This document shows, in pieces, positions 1 to 6,895 of a DNA stretch of 9,438 nucleotides. The stretch comes from an uncultured Clostridia bacterium. Its GTDB lineage: Bacteria > Bacillota > Clostridia > Lachnospirales > Lachnospiraceae. The stretch is from NCBI GenBank assembly GCA_946623485.1, contig CAMORF010000064.1, positions 1 through 9,438 of the forward strand, given 5' to 3'. How positions within the stretch are numbered: position 1 is the first letter of the stretch; every line of letters begins with the position of its first letter. A model generated the notes under the pieces. The model was given only the letters and a program-made list of their open reading frames with translations. It was not told the origin of the DNA and searched no databases. The position numbers were made by a program, and so were the translations under genes.

Positions 1-1
1 T

Positions 2-478
2 GTTCTGAATGCGTTGTTGAAGGCCAGGGTTTATGCGGATCAGGTAAGATCACCCTACATCTATCGGACCGGGAACGTAAGTTCCATCTCGAGAGGGAAC
101 AAGAATCCAGGCGTCTTCCTCAATGCAATGAGAGCCATATTCGAGTCCTTTGATCTGATTGACACAGCCCTCGAGGGCATCGGGTTTTTTGAGGAACATC
201 CCGAATACATACACAGCCTGAAGGCATTCCATATCCGGAGGCTGGAGGAAGGCTTTGCGGTTCCGAAGTACCATGAAATCGGGAGGGAGGCTCTCTCTTC
301 CAATGAAGAGGTACAGGCTTTGTTTTCCAGGTACTTTGGGAAAATGGGATCTTTTGTAGAAAAGACCCTGTTCGATTCCTATGACTTAAGAGGAACAGAT
401 GCAGCCTTTGAGTCATTCTTCCGGTATGAGAATCTGAAGAGACTGAGAGAAGAGTCGGAATTCTTCTCTTTTTTGTGA
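2..478 (+). CDS. Glycosyltransferase family 2 protein, C-terminal part (5' end outside window)
   Basis: The reading frame is already open at base 2 and ends at TGA 476-478, so this is the last 158 codons of a gene starting upstream; a TTG at 14 is only an internal codon. The visible part lacks the GT-A nucleotide-sugar core. It is identified through its match to the C-terminal region of the complete glycosyltransferase at 5644-6750: about 60 of 127 gap-free aligned residues are identical by hand count. Shared blocks are YRTGNVSSIS versus VRTGDVTSIT, FFEEHPEY versus FFEEYPEY, PKYHEIGRE versus PKYQEFGRE, and FVEKTLFDSYD, which is identical. By homology it should transfer a sugar from a nucleotide donor in the cytoplasm; donor and acceptor are unknown. 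The extreme C-terminus (ends EFFSFL) diverges from its paralogue. No membrane segment is seen in this part. The next gene starts 70 bases downstream, suggesting the same transcription unit. Confidence 0.85.
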   Translation, partial: VLNALLKARVYADQVRSPYIYRTGNVSSISRGNKNPGVFLNAMRAIFESFDLIDTALEGIGFFEEHPEYIHSLKAFHIRRLEEGFAVPKYHEIGREALSSNEEVQALFSRYFGKMGSFVEKTLFDSYDLRGTDAAFESFFRYENLKRLREESEFFSFL

Positions 479-500
479 AGGCGGTGTTTTATGATTGAGA

Positions 501-509
501 TGATACAAT
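501..509 (+). promoter_or_regulatory. Possible extended -10 promoter element
   Basis: TGATACAAT reads as TG-n-TACAAT, a good extended -10 box. It lies in the 69-base gap before the first ABC transporter gene. No good -35 hexamer is present 16-18 bases upstream. Initiation about seven bases downstream would leave a leader of about 30 bases before the ATG at 548. The element could give the exporter its own transcription, but chance occurrence is quite possible. Confidence 0.22.
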
Positions 510-547
510 TAAGGAGCAGATCCTAAGCAATGGGGGATGATTGATCG

Positions 548-2311
548 ATGCTTAAGTTGCTGAAAATGATGAGGCGGTCGGGAGTTGCATTACTGATCAT
601 AGCGGCTGTTTTTGTTGTGCTGCAGATCTACTTCGATCTGCAGATTCCGGTTTACATGCAGAGGATTCTGATGATCGCCCAGAACACGGAGGCATCGAAG
701 GACGCGAATAAGGCGGCGATGATTGCTCAGATTCCGGGAACGGTACTGGTCCTGATCGGAAGCTTCCTTTCCGCCGCTGCTTCGATTATCCTGAGCGCGA
801 GAGCCATATCATCGTTTCTTGTTGTAATCCGGAAACGCGTGTTTGACAAGGTTCAGGGGCTGTCCACAGAGAATATCGACAGCATTACGGTTACAAGCCT
901 TGTCAACAGATGTACGTCTGACCTTCTGAATATTCAGGCTGTTGCCGTTTGTCTGTTCCAGGCTGTAGTCAAAGTTCCCGTGATCTTTATCTGGGCTTCG
1001 ATCAGGATCAGCCAGTTTTCAGTAACCTGGATTTTCGCAATCGTGATATCGGCCGTGTTGTATGCCATCATTATCGCGATCGTGCTGATCAAGGCGACGC
1101 CGCATACCAAAAAGCTGCAGAAGCTGACAGACAAGATCAGTATGCTGATCATGCAGAAACTGAGCGGACTTGATGTGATCCGTGCGTACAATGCCCAGAA
1201 ATCTACGAATCAGACCTTCCAGGAGGCGAACGAGGAACTGAATGACGCGGAAAAGAAAAGTCAGTTTCCCAATGCCCTGCTGGTTCCCGGCGCCATATTA
1301 TCCATGAGCATCATGTACCCTTATATCTATCTCGTCGGCGCCTTTGCCCTGAATGGGATGGCGCTTGCGCGCAGACCGGAATATCTGTCTGCGATGCTCA
1401 CATTTACCCCTTATGCTTTTCTGCTCATGAGCACCTTCAGCCTCATGGTGCAGGTGCTTATCCTGTATCCGAGAGCAAGGGTGTCGGCCGGAAGGATTCA
1501 TGAGGTTCTGAATCTTGAACCGGCAGTCAGGGATGGAAGCGGGGCAGCACCTAAGGAGGAGGGAACGGTTCTTTTCCGCCACGTATCACTCACATTCCCG
1601 GGTGCAAAGGAACCCTTTATCAGGGATCTGAACTTTGCCTGCGGGAAGGGAGACACGGTGGCTGTGATCGGCCCCACCGGATGCGGAAAGACAACGTTGA
1701 TCAATCTGCTCATGCGTTTTTATGATGCTACAGAAGGGGAGGTGTTCCTTGACGGGGTCAACGTCCGGGATTATCCGCTCTCCCAGCTTCGGCAGCGGAT
1801 CAGCCTGACTCAGCAGAAGGCAGTGCTCTTTACGGGAACCGTTGCTTCAAACGTGGTGTATGGGTGCGAGGACAGGAGGAATGATGCCGATTATATCCGT
1901 GCGGCAGGCTATGCTTCCGGAGCGGAGGAGTTTGTCTCCCGGATTCCAGAGGCATATGAGGCGCCGGTCTCGCGGGGGGGCAGCAACTTCTCAGGCGGGC
2001 AGAGACAGCGTATCTCCATAGCCAGGCCGGTCGCCAAGCCGGCCGAGATCCTGATCTTCGACGATTCCTTCTCCGCCCTGGACTTCAAGACAGACCGGAC
2101 AGTTCGGGACAGGCTGAATGAAAGGTATCCGGATCAGACAAAGATCATCGTCGCCCAGCGGATCGGGACGATTCTGGACGCGGATCAGATCCTGGTCATG
2201 GAGAACGGGCAGATCGTAGGAAAGGGGACGCACAGGGAGCTTCTGTCTTCCTGCCGGACATACCGGGAGATTGCCGAGAGCCAGCTCACTGAGGAGGAAC
2301 TGCCGCGATGA
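548..2311 (+). CDS. ABC exporter half-transporter, degenerate-site subunit (TMD-NBD)
   Basis: A 587-residue type IV half-transporter with a six-helix membrane domain (roughly residues 12-310) followed by an ATPase domain (about 340-575). Motifs: Walker A GPTGCGKT 375-382, Q-loop near Q422/Q423, signature FSGGQ 481-485, Walker B ILIFDD 501-506. The catalytic Glu after Walker B is Asp (D506) and the H-loop His is Gln (IVAQR, Q537). In known heterodimeric exporters (TM287/288, BmrCD, LmrCD) this pattern marks the subunit supplying the degenerate nucleotide site, while its intact signature serves the partner's active site. A proline (P494, in SIARPVA) replaces the usual Ala in the helix after the signature. 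The stop overlaps the next ATG as ATGA, so the two halves are translationally coupled. The likely role is ATP-driven export of the locus product from the cytoplasmic membrane; drug efflux is an alternative. The ATG at 548 has a modest GGGGGA upstream. Confidence 0.95.
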   Translation: MLKLLKMMRRSGVALLIIAAVFVVLQIYFDLQIPVYMQRILMIAQNTEASKDANKAAMIAQIPGTVLVLIGSFLSAAASIILSARAISSFLVVIRKRVFDKVQGLSTENIDSITVTSLVNRCTSDLLNIQAVAVCLFQAVVKVPVIFIWASIRISQFSVTWIFAIVISAVLYAIIIAIVLIKATPHTKKLQKLTDKISMLIMQKLSGLDVIRAYNAQKSTNQTFQEANEELNDAEKKSQFPNALLVPGAILSMSIMYPYIYLVGAFALNGMALARRPEYLSAMLTFTPYAFLLMSTFSLMVQVLILYPRARVSAGRIHEVLNLEPAVRDGSGAAPKEEGTVLFRHVSLTFPGAKEPFIRDLNFACGKGDTVAVIGPTGCGKTTLINLLMRFYDATEGEVFLDGVNVRDYPLSQLRQRISLTQQKAVLFTGTVASNVVYGCEDRRNDADYIRAAGYASGAEEFVSRIPEAYEAPVSRGGSNFSGGQRQRISIARPVAKPAEILIFDDSFSALDFKTDRTVRDRLNERYPDQTKIIVAQRIGTILDADQILVMENGQIVGKGTHRELLSSCRTYREIAESQLTEEELPR

Positions 2312-4089
2312 AAAAAAAGAAGGGCACAAAAAAGGAAGGGACACTGGGAAGGCTGCTGCGGTATATCGGGCAGAATCGCAGACATCTGGTGCTGGCGGCC
2401 GTCTGCGCATGCTTCAGCACATTGTTTATGCTGACTGAGCCGATCGCGAGAGGTAAAGTTGTTGACATGATCACGGAGGGGACAAAATCCGCGGATCCGA
2501 TGGACCTGAAGTCTATTGCCCTGATGTGCCTGTTTACGCTGCTTCTGCAGATCCTGCTGTTTTACACGGACCAGAAGGAGCAGAAGCTCCTGACGGTGGT
2601 CTCCAGCGGTGTGACAAAGAAATTCCGGAGGGAGCTCTTTGAGAAACTGGATCGTCTTCCCATGGGCTTCTTTTTCAACAGGGCCGCGGGAGACATCCTG
2701 TCCAACATTACGAATGACACCAACGTGGTCGGACAGAACCTGACCAATGGCATATTCTATCTGGGAGGCGGAATCATCACGATGGCGGCGGCGCTGGTCG
2801 TTATGCTTTTTTACTCTCCGATCCTGACATTGATCAGTATCATTGCTTCACTGGCAGGCAGCATGCTGGTAATGCTCGTCGGAAAGCTGTCAGGAAGATT
2901 CTATCTGGCGCAGGCCCGGTCCACCGGCTTTCTTGACGGATATATTGATGAGAATTTCTCCAATCATAATATTGTCACGGCCTACAACCATGAGGAGAGT
3001 TCCTGCCGCGAATTCGAACAGATTAACAAAGACCTGGGAAAGACCGACTTTAAGGCGCAGTCCGCGTCCGGGGTGGGCGCTCCGCTTTCCACCCTTGCCA
3101 GTTACTTTTCATCGCTCCTCATCTATCTTGTGGGGGCATACCTGGCTTTGGATGGTAACTTCACTTTTGGAAAGCTGATTGCATTTGTCTCTTTCAACAG
3201 TATTATGGCAACCCCGATTAACCGGATGGCTTCCTCTATCCAGGGGCTTTCGAATATGAGCGCGGCTCTCAGGCGGATATTCAGCCTGATGGATGAGGAG
3301 GAGCTTCCGGATGAGAGCGGAAAGAAGAAGGTGGAGACGACGGGCATTGGCGATGTGGTCTTTGACCATATCCGGTTCGGATACGATCCGTCAAATCCTG
3401 TTATTAAGGATTTCTCACAGCATGTCAGGAAAGGCCGGAAGATTGCCATTGTCGGTCCCACCGGAGCCGGCAAGACGACGATCATCAATCTCCTGATGCG
3501 TTTTTATGAGATTGATGGCGGGAGAATCTGTGTGGATGGAGTTGACATTGCATCCATGAGAAGGGAAGACCTCCGGGAGAAATTCAGCATGGTACTTCAG
3601 GATCCCTGGGTTTTTGAAGGAACCATCCGGGAAAATCTGACCTTCGGAACGCCGGATGCCTCAAAGGAGAAGATGGAGCAGGCGGTCCGGGCCGTTGGAC
3701 TTGACTATTACATCCGCATGCTTCCGGAAGGGTATGAGACGATGCTGGACAGCCGTCTGGTACTGTCTCAGGGGCAAAAGCAGCAGATCTCCATTGCCCG
3801 GGCGATGATCGCTGACCGGCCTATGGTAATTCTGGATGAAGCGACCAGCTCGATCGATACCAGGACAGAAAAGAAAATTCAGCAGGCTATGGATCAGCTG
3901 ATGGAGGGAAGGACCAGCTTCGTGATCGCCCACCGGCTCTCCACGATCAAAAATGCGGATACGATCCTGGTTCTGAAGGATGGCGACGTGATCGAGAGCG
4001 GAAGCCACGAGGAGCTGCTCGCAAAGGGGGGCTTCTACAGTGAGCTTTACTACAGTCAGTTCTACAGCCCGGCAGTATCCGCCTCGTGA
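2308..4089 (+). CDS. ABC exporter half-transporter, catalytic-site subunit (TMD-NBD)
   Basis: A 593-residue half-transporter. It has a lysine-rich N-terminus, six membrane helices (about 26-45, 66-88, two within 145-195, two within 256-304) and an ATPase domain from about 346. Motifs: Walker A GPTGAGKT 383-390, Q-loop Q431 in MVLQDPW, Walker B ending LDE with catalytic Glu E511, and H-loop His H542 in IAHRLST. The signature is altered: LSQGQ (486-490) in place of LSGGQ. This complements the preceding protein, which has a good signature but defective Walker B and H-loop. Together they should form one working and one degenerate ATP site, the known asymmetric exporter architecture. The start ATG overlaps the upstream stop by four bases, with GAGGAGG at 2291-2297 as ribosome binding site inside the upstream gene. 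Substrate cannot be read from sequence; linkage to NRPS genes suggests peptide-product export or self-protection. Confidence 0.95.
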   Translation: MKKKKGTKKEGTLGRLLRYIGQNRRHLVLAAVCACFSTLFMLTEPIARGKVVDMITEGTKSADPMDLKSIALMCLFTLLLQILLFYTDQKEQKLLTVVSSGVTKKFRRELFEKLDRLPMGFFFNRAAGDILSNITNDTNVVGQNLTNGIFYLGGGIITMAAALVVMLFYSPILTLISIIASLAGSMLVMLVGKLSGRFYLAQARSTGFLDGYIDENFSNHNIVTAYNHEESSCREFEQINKDLGKTDFKAQSASGVGAPLSTLASYFSSLLIYLVGAYLALDGNFTFGKLIAFVSFNSIMATPINRMASSIQGLSNMSAALRRIFSLMDEEELPDESGKKKVETTGIGDVVFDHIRFGYDPSNPVIKDFSQHVRKGRKIAIVGPTGAGKTTIINLLMRFYEIDGGRICVDGVDIASMRREDLREKFSMVLQDPWVFEGTIRENLTFGTPDASKEKMEQAVRAVGLDYYIRMLPEGYETMLDSRLVLSQGQKQQISIARAMIADRPMVILDEATSSIDTRTEKKIQQAMDQLMEGRTSFVIAHRLSTIKNADTILVLKDGDVIESGSHEELLAKGGFYSELYYSQFYSPAVSAS

Positions 4090-4097
4090 GGCTGAAT

Positions 4098-4120
4098 GGT
4101 GATTCGTGTGAAGAATCGCC
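4098..4120 (+). other. Hairpin with 8-bp stem just after the ABC exporter genes
   Basis: GGTGATTC (4098-4105) can pair with GAATCGCC (4113-4120), one G-T pair included, around a seven-base loop. Only three T follow, so it is a poor rho-independent terminator. It may be an intercistronic mRNA element separating exporter and biosynthetic genes. It would lie inside codons if the downstream gene began at 4096, which is one reason to prefer the later start. Confidence 0.35.
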
Positions 4121-4137
4121 TTTCATGGCTATTTGTG

Positions 4138-4154
4138 CCGCCAGCCAAAGGCGG
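4138..4154 (+). other. GC-rich hairpin upstream of the condensation-domain gene
   Basis: CCGCC (4138-4142) is the inverse complement of GGCGG (4150-4154), with loop AGCCAAA. It is the second hairpin in about 60 bases and ends six bases before the GGAG at 4161. Such placement could influence mRNA stability or ribosome access to the start at 4171. No T-tract follows, so it is not a terminator. Confidence 0.3.
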
Positions 4155-4160
4155 TGGAAT

Positions 4161-4164
4161 GGAG
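4161..4164 (+). promoter_or_regulatory. Ribosome binding site favouring the start at 4171
   Basis: GGAG lies six bases before ATG 4171, the best-spaced site among the candidate starts. ATG 4096 has only GAGG-like bases four bases away, and ATG 4159 has no clear site. Confidence 0.45.
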
Positions 4165-4170
4165 ATTGAT

Positions 4171-5568
4171 ATGAAAAGCATGTATTCCGCCGGCCCGTCA
4201 GCAAATGAGATGATTCGGGAACGTCTTGAGAAAAGGATTGCGGAATTCAACCTGAAGAAGGACGGATGGGAAAAAGAAAAGCCGGATGAGGCCGGATGGG
4301 AAAACCGCAGTTATCCTCTTACGGAGATCCAGAAGAAATATCTGAAGGAGATGGAGCGTGAGGAGGGGAAGCTGAGCGCATTGGTGGCCCAGATGATCGA
4401 ATTCCCGCTGTCCGCCACATCCGTCAGGGTATGTGACGCAGTGAATCGGATGATTCAGAACAGACCTGCCTTCGGGACGATCTTTTTCCGCGATGAAAAT
4501 GGAGTCCCCAGGCAGAAATATGACGCACGGCAGCTGCCTCAGGCTTTCGTTGAGAAGATGACCGAGGAGGAATTTTCCCGCGTCAAAGATGAACTGCTGA
4601 AGCCGTTTGTACCTTATGGGAAGAGCCTCGGCTTTGTCAGGGTTTTTGAAACGGAAAAGAGAATCCTGCTGCTGGTGGGCATGTCCCACGCCATGACGGA
4701 CGGGATGGGAGCGCGGATCTGTATGAACGATCTGGTCAATGCGTATCAGGGAACCGGCTTGAGGCCGGATACCTGGTACGAGTACCTGTCTTCGTATGGG
4801 AAACGGCCATACAGCCGGGAATATAAGAGTGCAAAAGAGTATTATGATCAAAGATATGGCTCCACAGACTGGCTTCGCTGCCTGCCGGGGGATCTGGATG
4901 AAGAGAATCACGAGCGGGTGTTTTTCCTTCGTCCGCTGCGCTATTCGGATGAACAGCTTGCAGTCATGCGTAAAAAGCATGGTGTGGGCAGAAACGTTTT
5001 TTTCGCCGCTGCCGTTCTTCTCACTGTCGCAAAATTCACTTCACGAAATGCTGTGCTGATGAACTGGACAGATCCAAACCGCAGGGATGAAATCAGTCAG
5101 TCTGCAGTGGGCGTTGTCATGACTCGTCTGCCGTTTGGGATCGTCATAGAGGACGGGCTGACGCTTGCTGACGTATATAAAGATCTGAACGCCCAGGCGC
5201 TGCTGGGAATTGCCAACAGTGCTTATGAGTGGGTCAGTGCAACCGAATCAGGGCTTTCTGATGAGACAATGTCTTATGTGTACCAGCCAAGGAATGTACT
5301 GGGGGATGTAGATATCACTGCTGTTGGGGCGCATATCGTAGAAGGCGTTCTTCATAATCCTGCAACAGCCCGTGCCCTGGCTTTTATGATGTACGAAGAT
5401 CCCGGGAAAACGAATGGGTTCATCAGCTATATGAAGGGTCTTTACTCGGAGGATTATATTGAACGCTTCTACCGCTGCTTTGAAGAGACACTTGACGGGA
5501 TGATGAATGCGGAAGACCCGGAGAGCTTTCGAATCAGCCGGTTTGACTCGCTGCACTCTCCGGTATAA
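4171..5568 (+). CDS. Free-standing NRPS-type condensation domain protein
   Basis: A 465-residue protein from ATG 4171 (490 residues if started at in-frame ATG 4096, which has a weaker ribosome site and runs through two hairpins). After a charged, probably helical N-terminal 45 residues, the fold begins with SYPLTEIQ (47-54), the usual first motif of condensation domains. The active-site motif is SHAMTDG (172-178): the second His (H173), Asp and Gly of HHxxxDG are kept, but the first His is Ser. DPNRRDE (301-307) followed by GVVMTRLPFG matches the late domain motif. There is no A or PCP domain. The family joins acyl or aminoacyl groups on carrier proteins to amine or hydroxyl acceptors. In this locus it could add a starter acyl group, act in trans on the downstream NRPS, or release product as an ester or amide. 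The charged N-terminus could be a docking segment (inference). PapA-like acyltransferase is an alternative. Confidence 0.87.
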   Translation: MKSMYSAGPSANEMIRERLEKRIAEFNLKKDGWEKEKPDEAGWENRSYPLTEIQKKYLKEMEREEGKLSALVAQMIEFPLSATSVRVCDAVNRMIQNRPAFGTIFFRDENGVPRQKYDARQLPQAFVEKMTEEEFSRVKDELLKPFVPYGKSLGFVRVFETEKRILLLVGMSHAMTDGMGARICMNDLVNAYQGTGLRPDTWYEYLSSYGKRPYSREYKSAKEYYDQRYGSTDWLRCLPGDLDEENHERVFFLRPLRYSDEQLAVMRKKHGVGRNVFFAAAVLLTVAKFTSRNAVLMNWTDPNRRDEISQSAVGVVMTRLPFGIVIEDGLTLADVYKDLNAQALLGIANSAYEWVSATESGLSDETMSYVYQPRNVLGDVDITAVGAHIVEGVLHNPATARALAFMMYEDPGKTNGFISYMKGLYSEDYIERFYRCFEETLDGMMNAEDPESFRISRFDSLHSPV

Positions 5569-5643
5569 CAGTCATAAACGGCAGGAAAACTGATTTTTTT
5601 CAGGGAAGTTACAACATGTGTTTGCCAAGGAGGAGAAACCATC

Positions 5644-6750
5644 ATGATCAAGGTATCTGTTATTGTGCCCATGTACTGTGCCAAATCCGTTATGGAGCCC
5701 TGTGTCAGGGCTCTGCTTCGGCAGGGATTGGAGGACATGGAGATTATCCTCGTGGATGACTGTTCCCCGGACGGCACCTATGAATATGCCTGCGAGACCT
5801 GGCGGGACAATGAGAAGATCCGGATTCTTAAGACGGCGGAAAACGGCGGTCCCGGCCTTGCCAGAAACCTGGGGATGGATGAGGCGAAGGGAGAATATGT
5901 CTGCTTCTGCGATATTGATGATTGCTATCGCGATGGCGCATTAAGAATTATGTATGAGGAAGCCATCCGTTTTCACGCGGATGTCTATGCCACCACCCAG
6001 GGCTATATGACAGTAGTGAAGGTCCTTCCGGCTGACCTGTCCGTCCTTCCGGAGGAAAATCTGCTGAGGGTTGGGTTTGTGCCGGAGGAGAGCGCTCTGG
6101 ATGAGGAGACCCCGGACTTTGCCGGGGATATGAAAAGCCGTATGGATGGCTGGCTGAACCATCTCTATCACTGGACCAGTATTGGAAAGCTTTACAGAAG
6201 AGCTTACCTGAATGCACATCAGATCCGCTTCCAGGGCCTGCGGATCGCGGAGGATCAGCTCTTTATACTGGATAACCTGGTGCATGCGGATGTCTATGTA
6301 TCGCAGAATAAGTGCTTATACATCGTGCGGACGGGGGACGTTACTTCCATTACCAGGGAAAGAAAGACACCGAGGGTTTTTGTCAGTGCCCTTCAGTCTT
6401 TGTTTGCGTCTCTGGAGTGCATGGACCATGTTTTCCGTGATGTACCCTTTTTTGAAGAGTATCCGGAATACAAGGCAAAGCTCACGGATTTTCAGGTGCA
6501 GACCATTGAAAACGAGTTCTGCATTCCGAAATATCAGGAGTTCGGGAGAGAGCTCCTGTCAAAGGATGAAGATGTCAGTAAAGTGTTTACCAGTTACTTT
6601 GGCAATAAGGGCGCATTTGTCGAGAAGACACTGTTTGACAGTTATGACAGAAAACCTGCTGTAGGCTCCAATGATTATGACGGGGAAGGACTCTATGAGA
6701 AGCTGAAGAAACTGAGAGAAGTATCTCCCTATCTCCGCGGCAGGAGATGA
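5644..6750 (+). CDS. Glycosyltransferase family 2 protein (GT-A fold)
   Basis: A complete 368-residue protein, about normal length for a soluble GT2 enzyme. It opens with KVSVIVPMY, then VDDCSPDGT (37-45), NGGPGLARN (67-75) and the metal-binding D-x-D within CDIDDCY (D90, D92). IAEDQLF (201-207, E203/D204) sits where the family has its ED catalytic motif. These fit an inverting transferase that moves a sugar from a nucleotide donor in the cytoplasm. No membrane anchor is evident. The C-terminal third (from about residue 215) is paralogous to the cut gene at the window start, including identical FVEKTLFDSYD. The start is well supported by AAGGAGG at 5627-5633, ten bases upstream of ATG 5644. 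It lies between two condensation-domain genes, so glycosylation of the nonribosomal product or of a lipid precursor is plausible. A separate cell-surface glycan role cannot be excluded, and donor sugar is unknown. Confidence 0.93.
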   Translation: MIKVSVIVPMYCAKSVMEPCVRALLRQGLEDMEIILVDDCSPDGTYEYACETWRDNEKIRILKTAENGGPGLARNLGMDEAKGEYVCFCDIDDCYRDGALRIMYEEAIRFHADVYATTQGYMTVVKVLPADLSVLPEENLLRVGFVPEESALDEETPDFAGDMKSRMDGWLNHLYHWTSIGKLYRRAYLNAHQIRFQGLRIAEDQLFILDNLVHADVYVSQNKCLYIVRTGDVTSITRERKTPRVFVSALQSLFASLECMDHVFRDVPFFEEYPEYKAKLTDFQVQTIENEFCIPKYQEFGRELLSKDEDVSKVFTSYFGNKGAFVEKTLFDSYDRKPAVGSNDYDGEGLYEKLKKLREVSPYLRGRR

Positions 6751-6775
6751 TATATGGTTCAGGAGTGAACTGTGT

Positions 6776-6895
6776 TTGACAGGATCCCGGCTGAGGATCT
6801 GTTCAGAAAAACTGCGCGATATGGATAAGCTGCTTTTGAACAGCTTCCGGGAAACAGATACGATGTATAAGATATGGAAAGGAGGCTTTGAATGA
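6776..6895 (+). CDS. Possible small ORF overlapping the NRPS start (24-39 residues)
   Basis: A frame ending at TGA 6893-6895 overlaps the NRPS ATG (6892) as ATGA, the same coupling seen between the two ABC genes. Possible starts are TTG 6776 (39 residues, AGGAG at 6761-6765 ten bases upstream) or ATG 6821 (24 residues, starting MDKLLLNSFRETD, no clear ribosome site). The product would be charged and partly helical. It is not MbtH-like (no NPFD-type N-terminus, too short) and I recognise no family. Against it: the frame is open by chance for some distance upstream, and a competing GTG at 6772 in another frame is better spaced from the same AGGAG. Leader peptide, coupling ORF or noise are all possible. 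Confidence 0.25.
   Translation: MTGSRLRICSEKLRDMDKLLLNSFRETDTMYKIWKGGFE
6878..6885 (+). promoter_or_regulatory. Strong ribosome binding site of the NRPS gene
   Basis: AAAGGAGG lies six bases before ATG 6892, close to ideal. It fixes the start of the large downstream reading frame, whose 3' end is outside the window, and argues against an N-terminal condensation domain or longer leader. Confidence 0.8.

Noticed and set aside
14..478. Separate short gene starting at TTG 14
   Set aside because: The frame is open upstream to the window edge and the homology to the second GT2 continues before this codon, so it is an internal position of a cut gene.
491..526. Eleven-codon frame (ATG 491 to TAA 526) between the first GT2 and ABC genes
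   Set aside because: It has no ribosome binding site, is very short, and overlaps the possible promoter element.
4263..4304. Twelve-base direct repeat CGGATGGGAAAA at 4263 and 4293
   Set aside because: It is two copies only, in frame, in a Lys/Glu-rich linker (GWE repeated after ten residues). This is a local duplication in a low-complexity segment, not an att site or mobile-element end.
4198..4980. Minus-strand open frame of 260 codons opposite the condensation gene
   Set aside because: The + strand carries the SHAMTDG and SYPLTEIQ motifs. The antisense product resembles no family.
5569..5603. T-rich stretch (5594-5600) after the condensation gene as a rho-independent terminator
   Set aside because: Only a four-base CAGT/ACTG stem with a 16-base loop, or CTGA/TCAG around the T run, can form. 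That is too weak, and a strong ribosome site follows at once.
6776..6781. Perfect TTGACA hexamer in the gap before the NRPS gene, as a -35 box
   Set aside because: No acceptable -10 hexamer lies 16-18 bases downstream, where the sequence is CTGTTC/TGTTCA. The TATAAG at 6866 has no matching -35.
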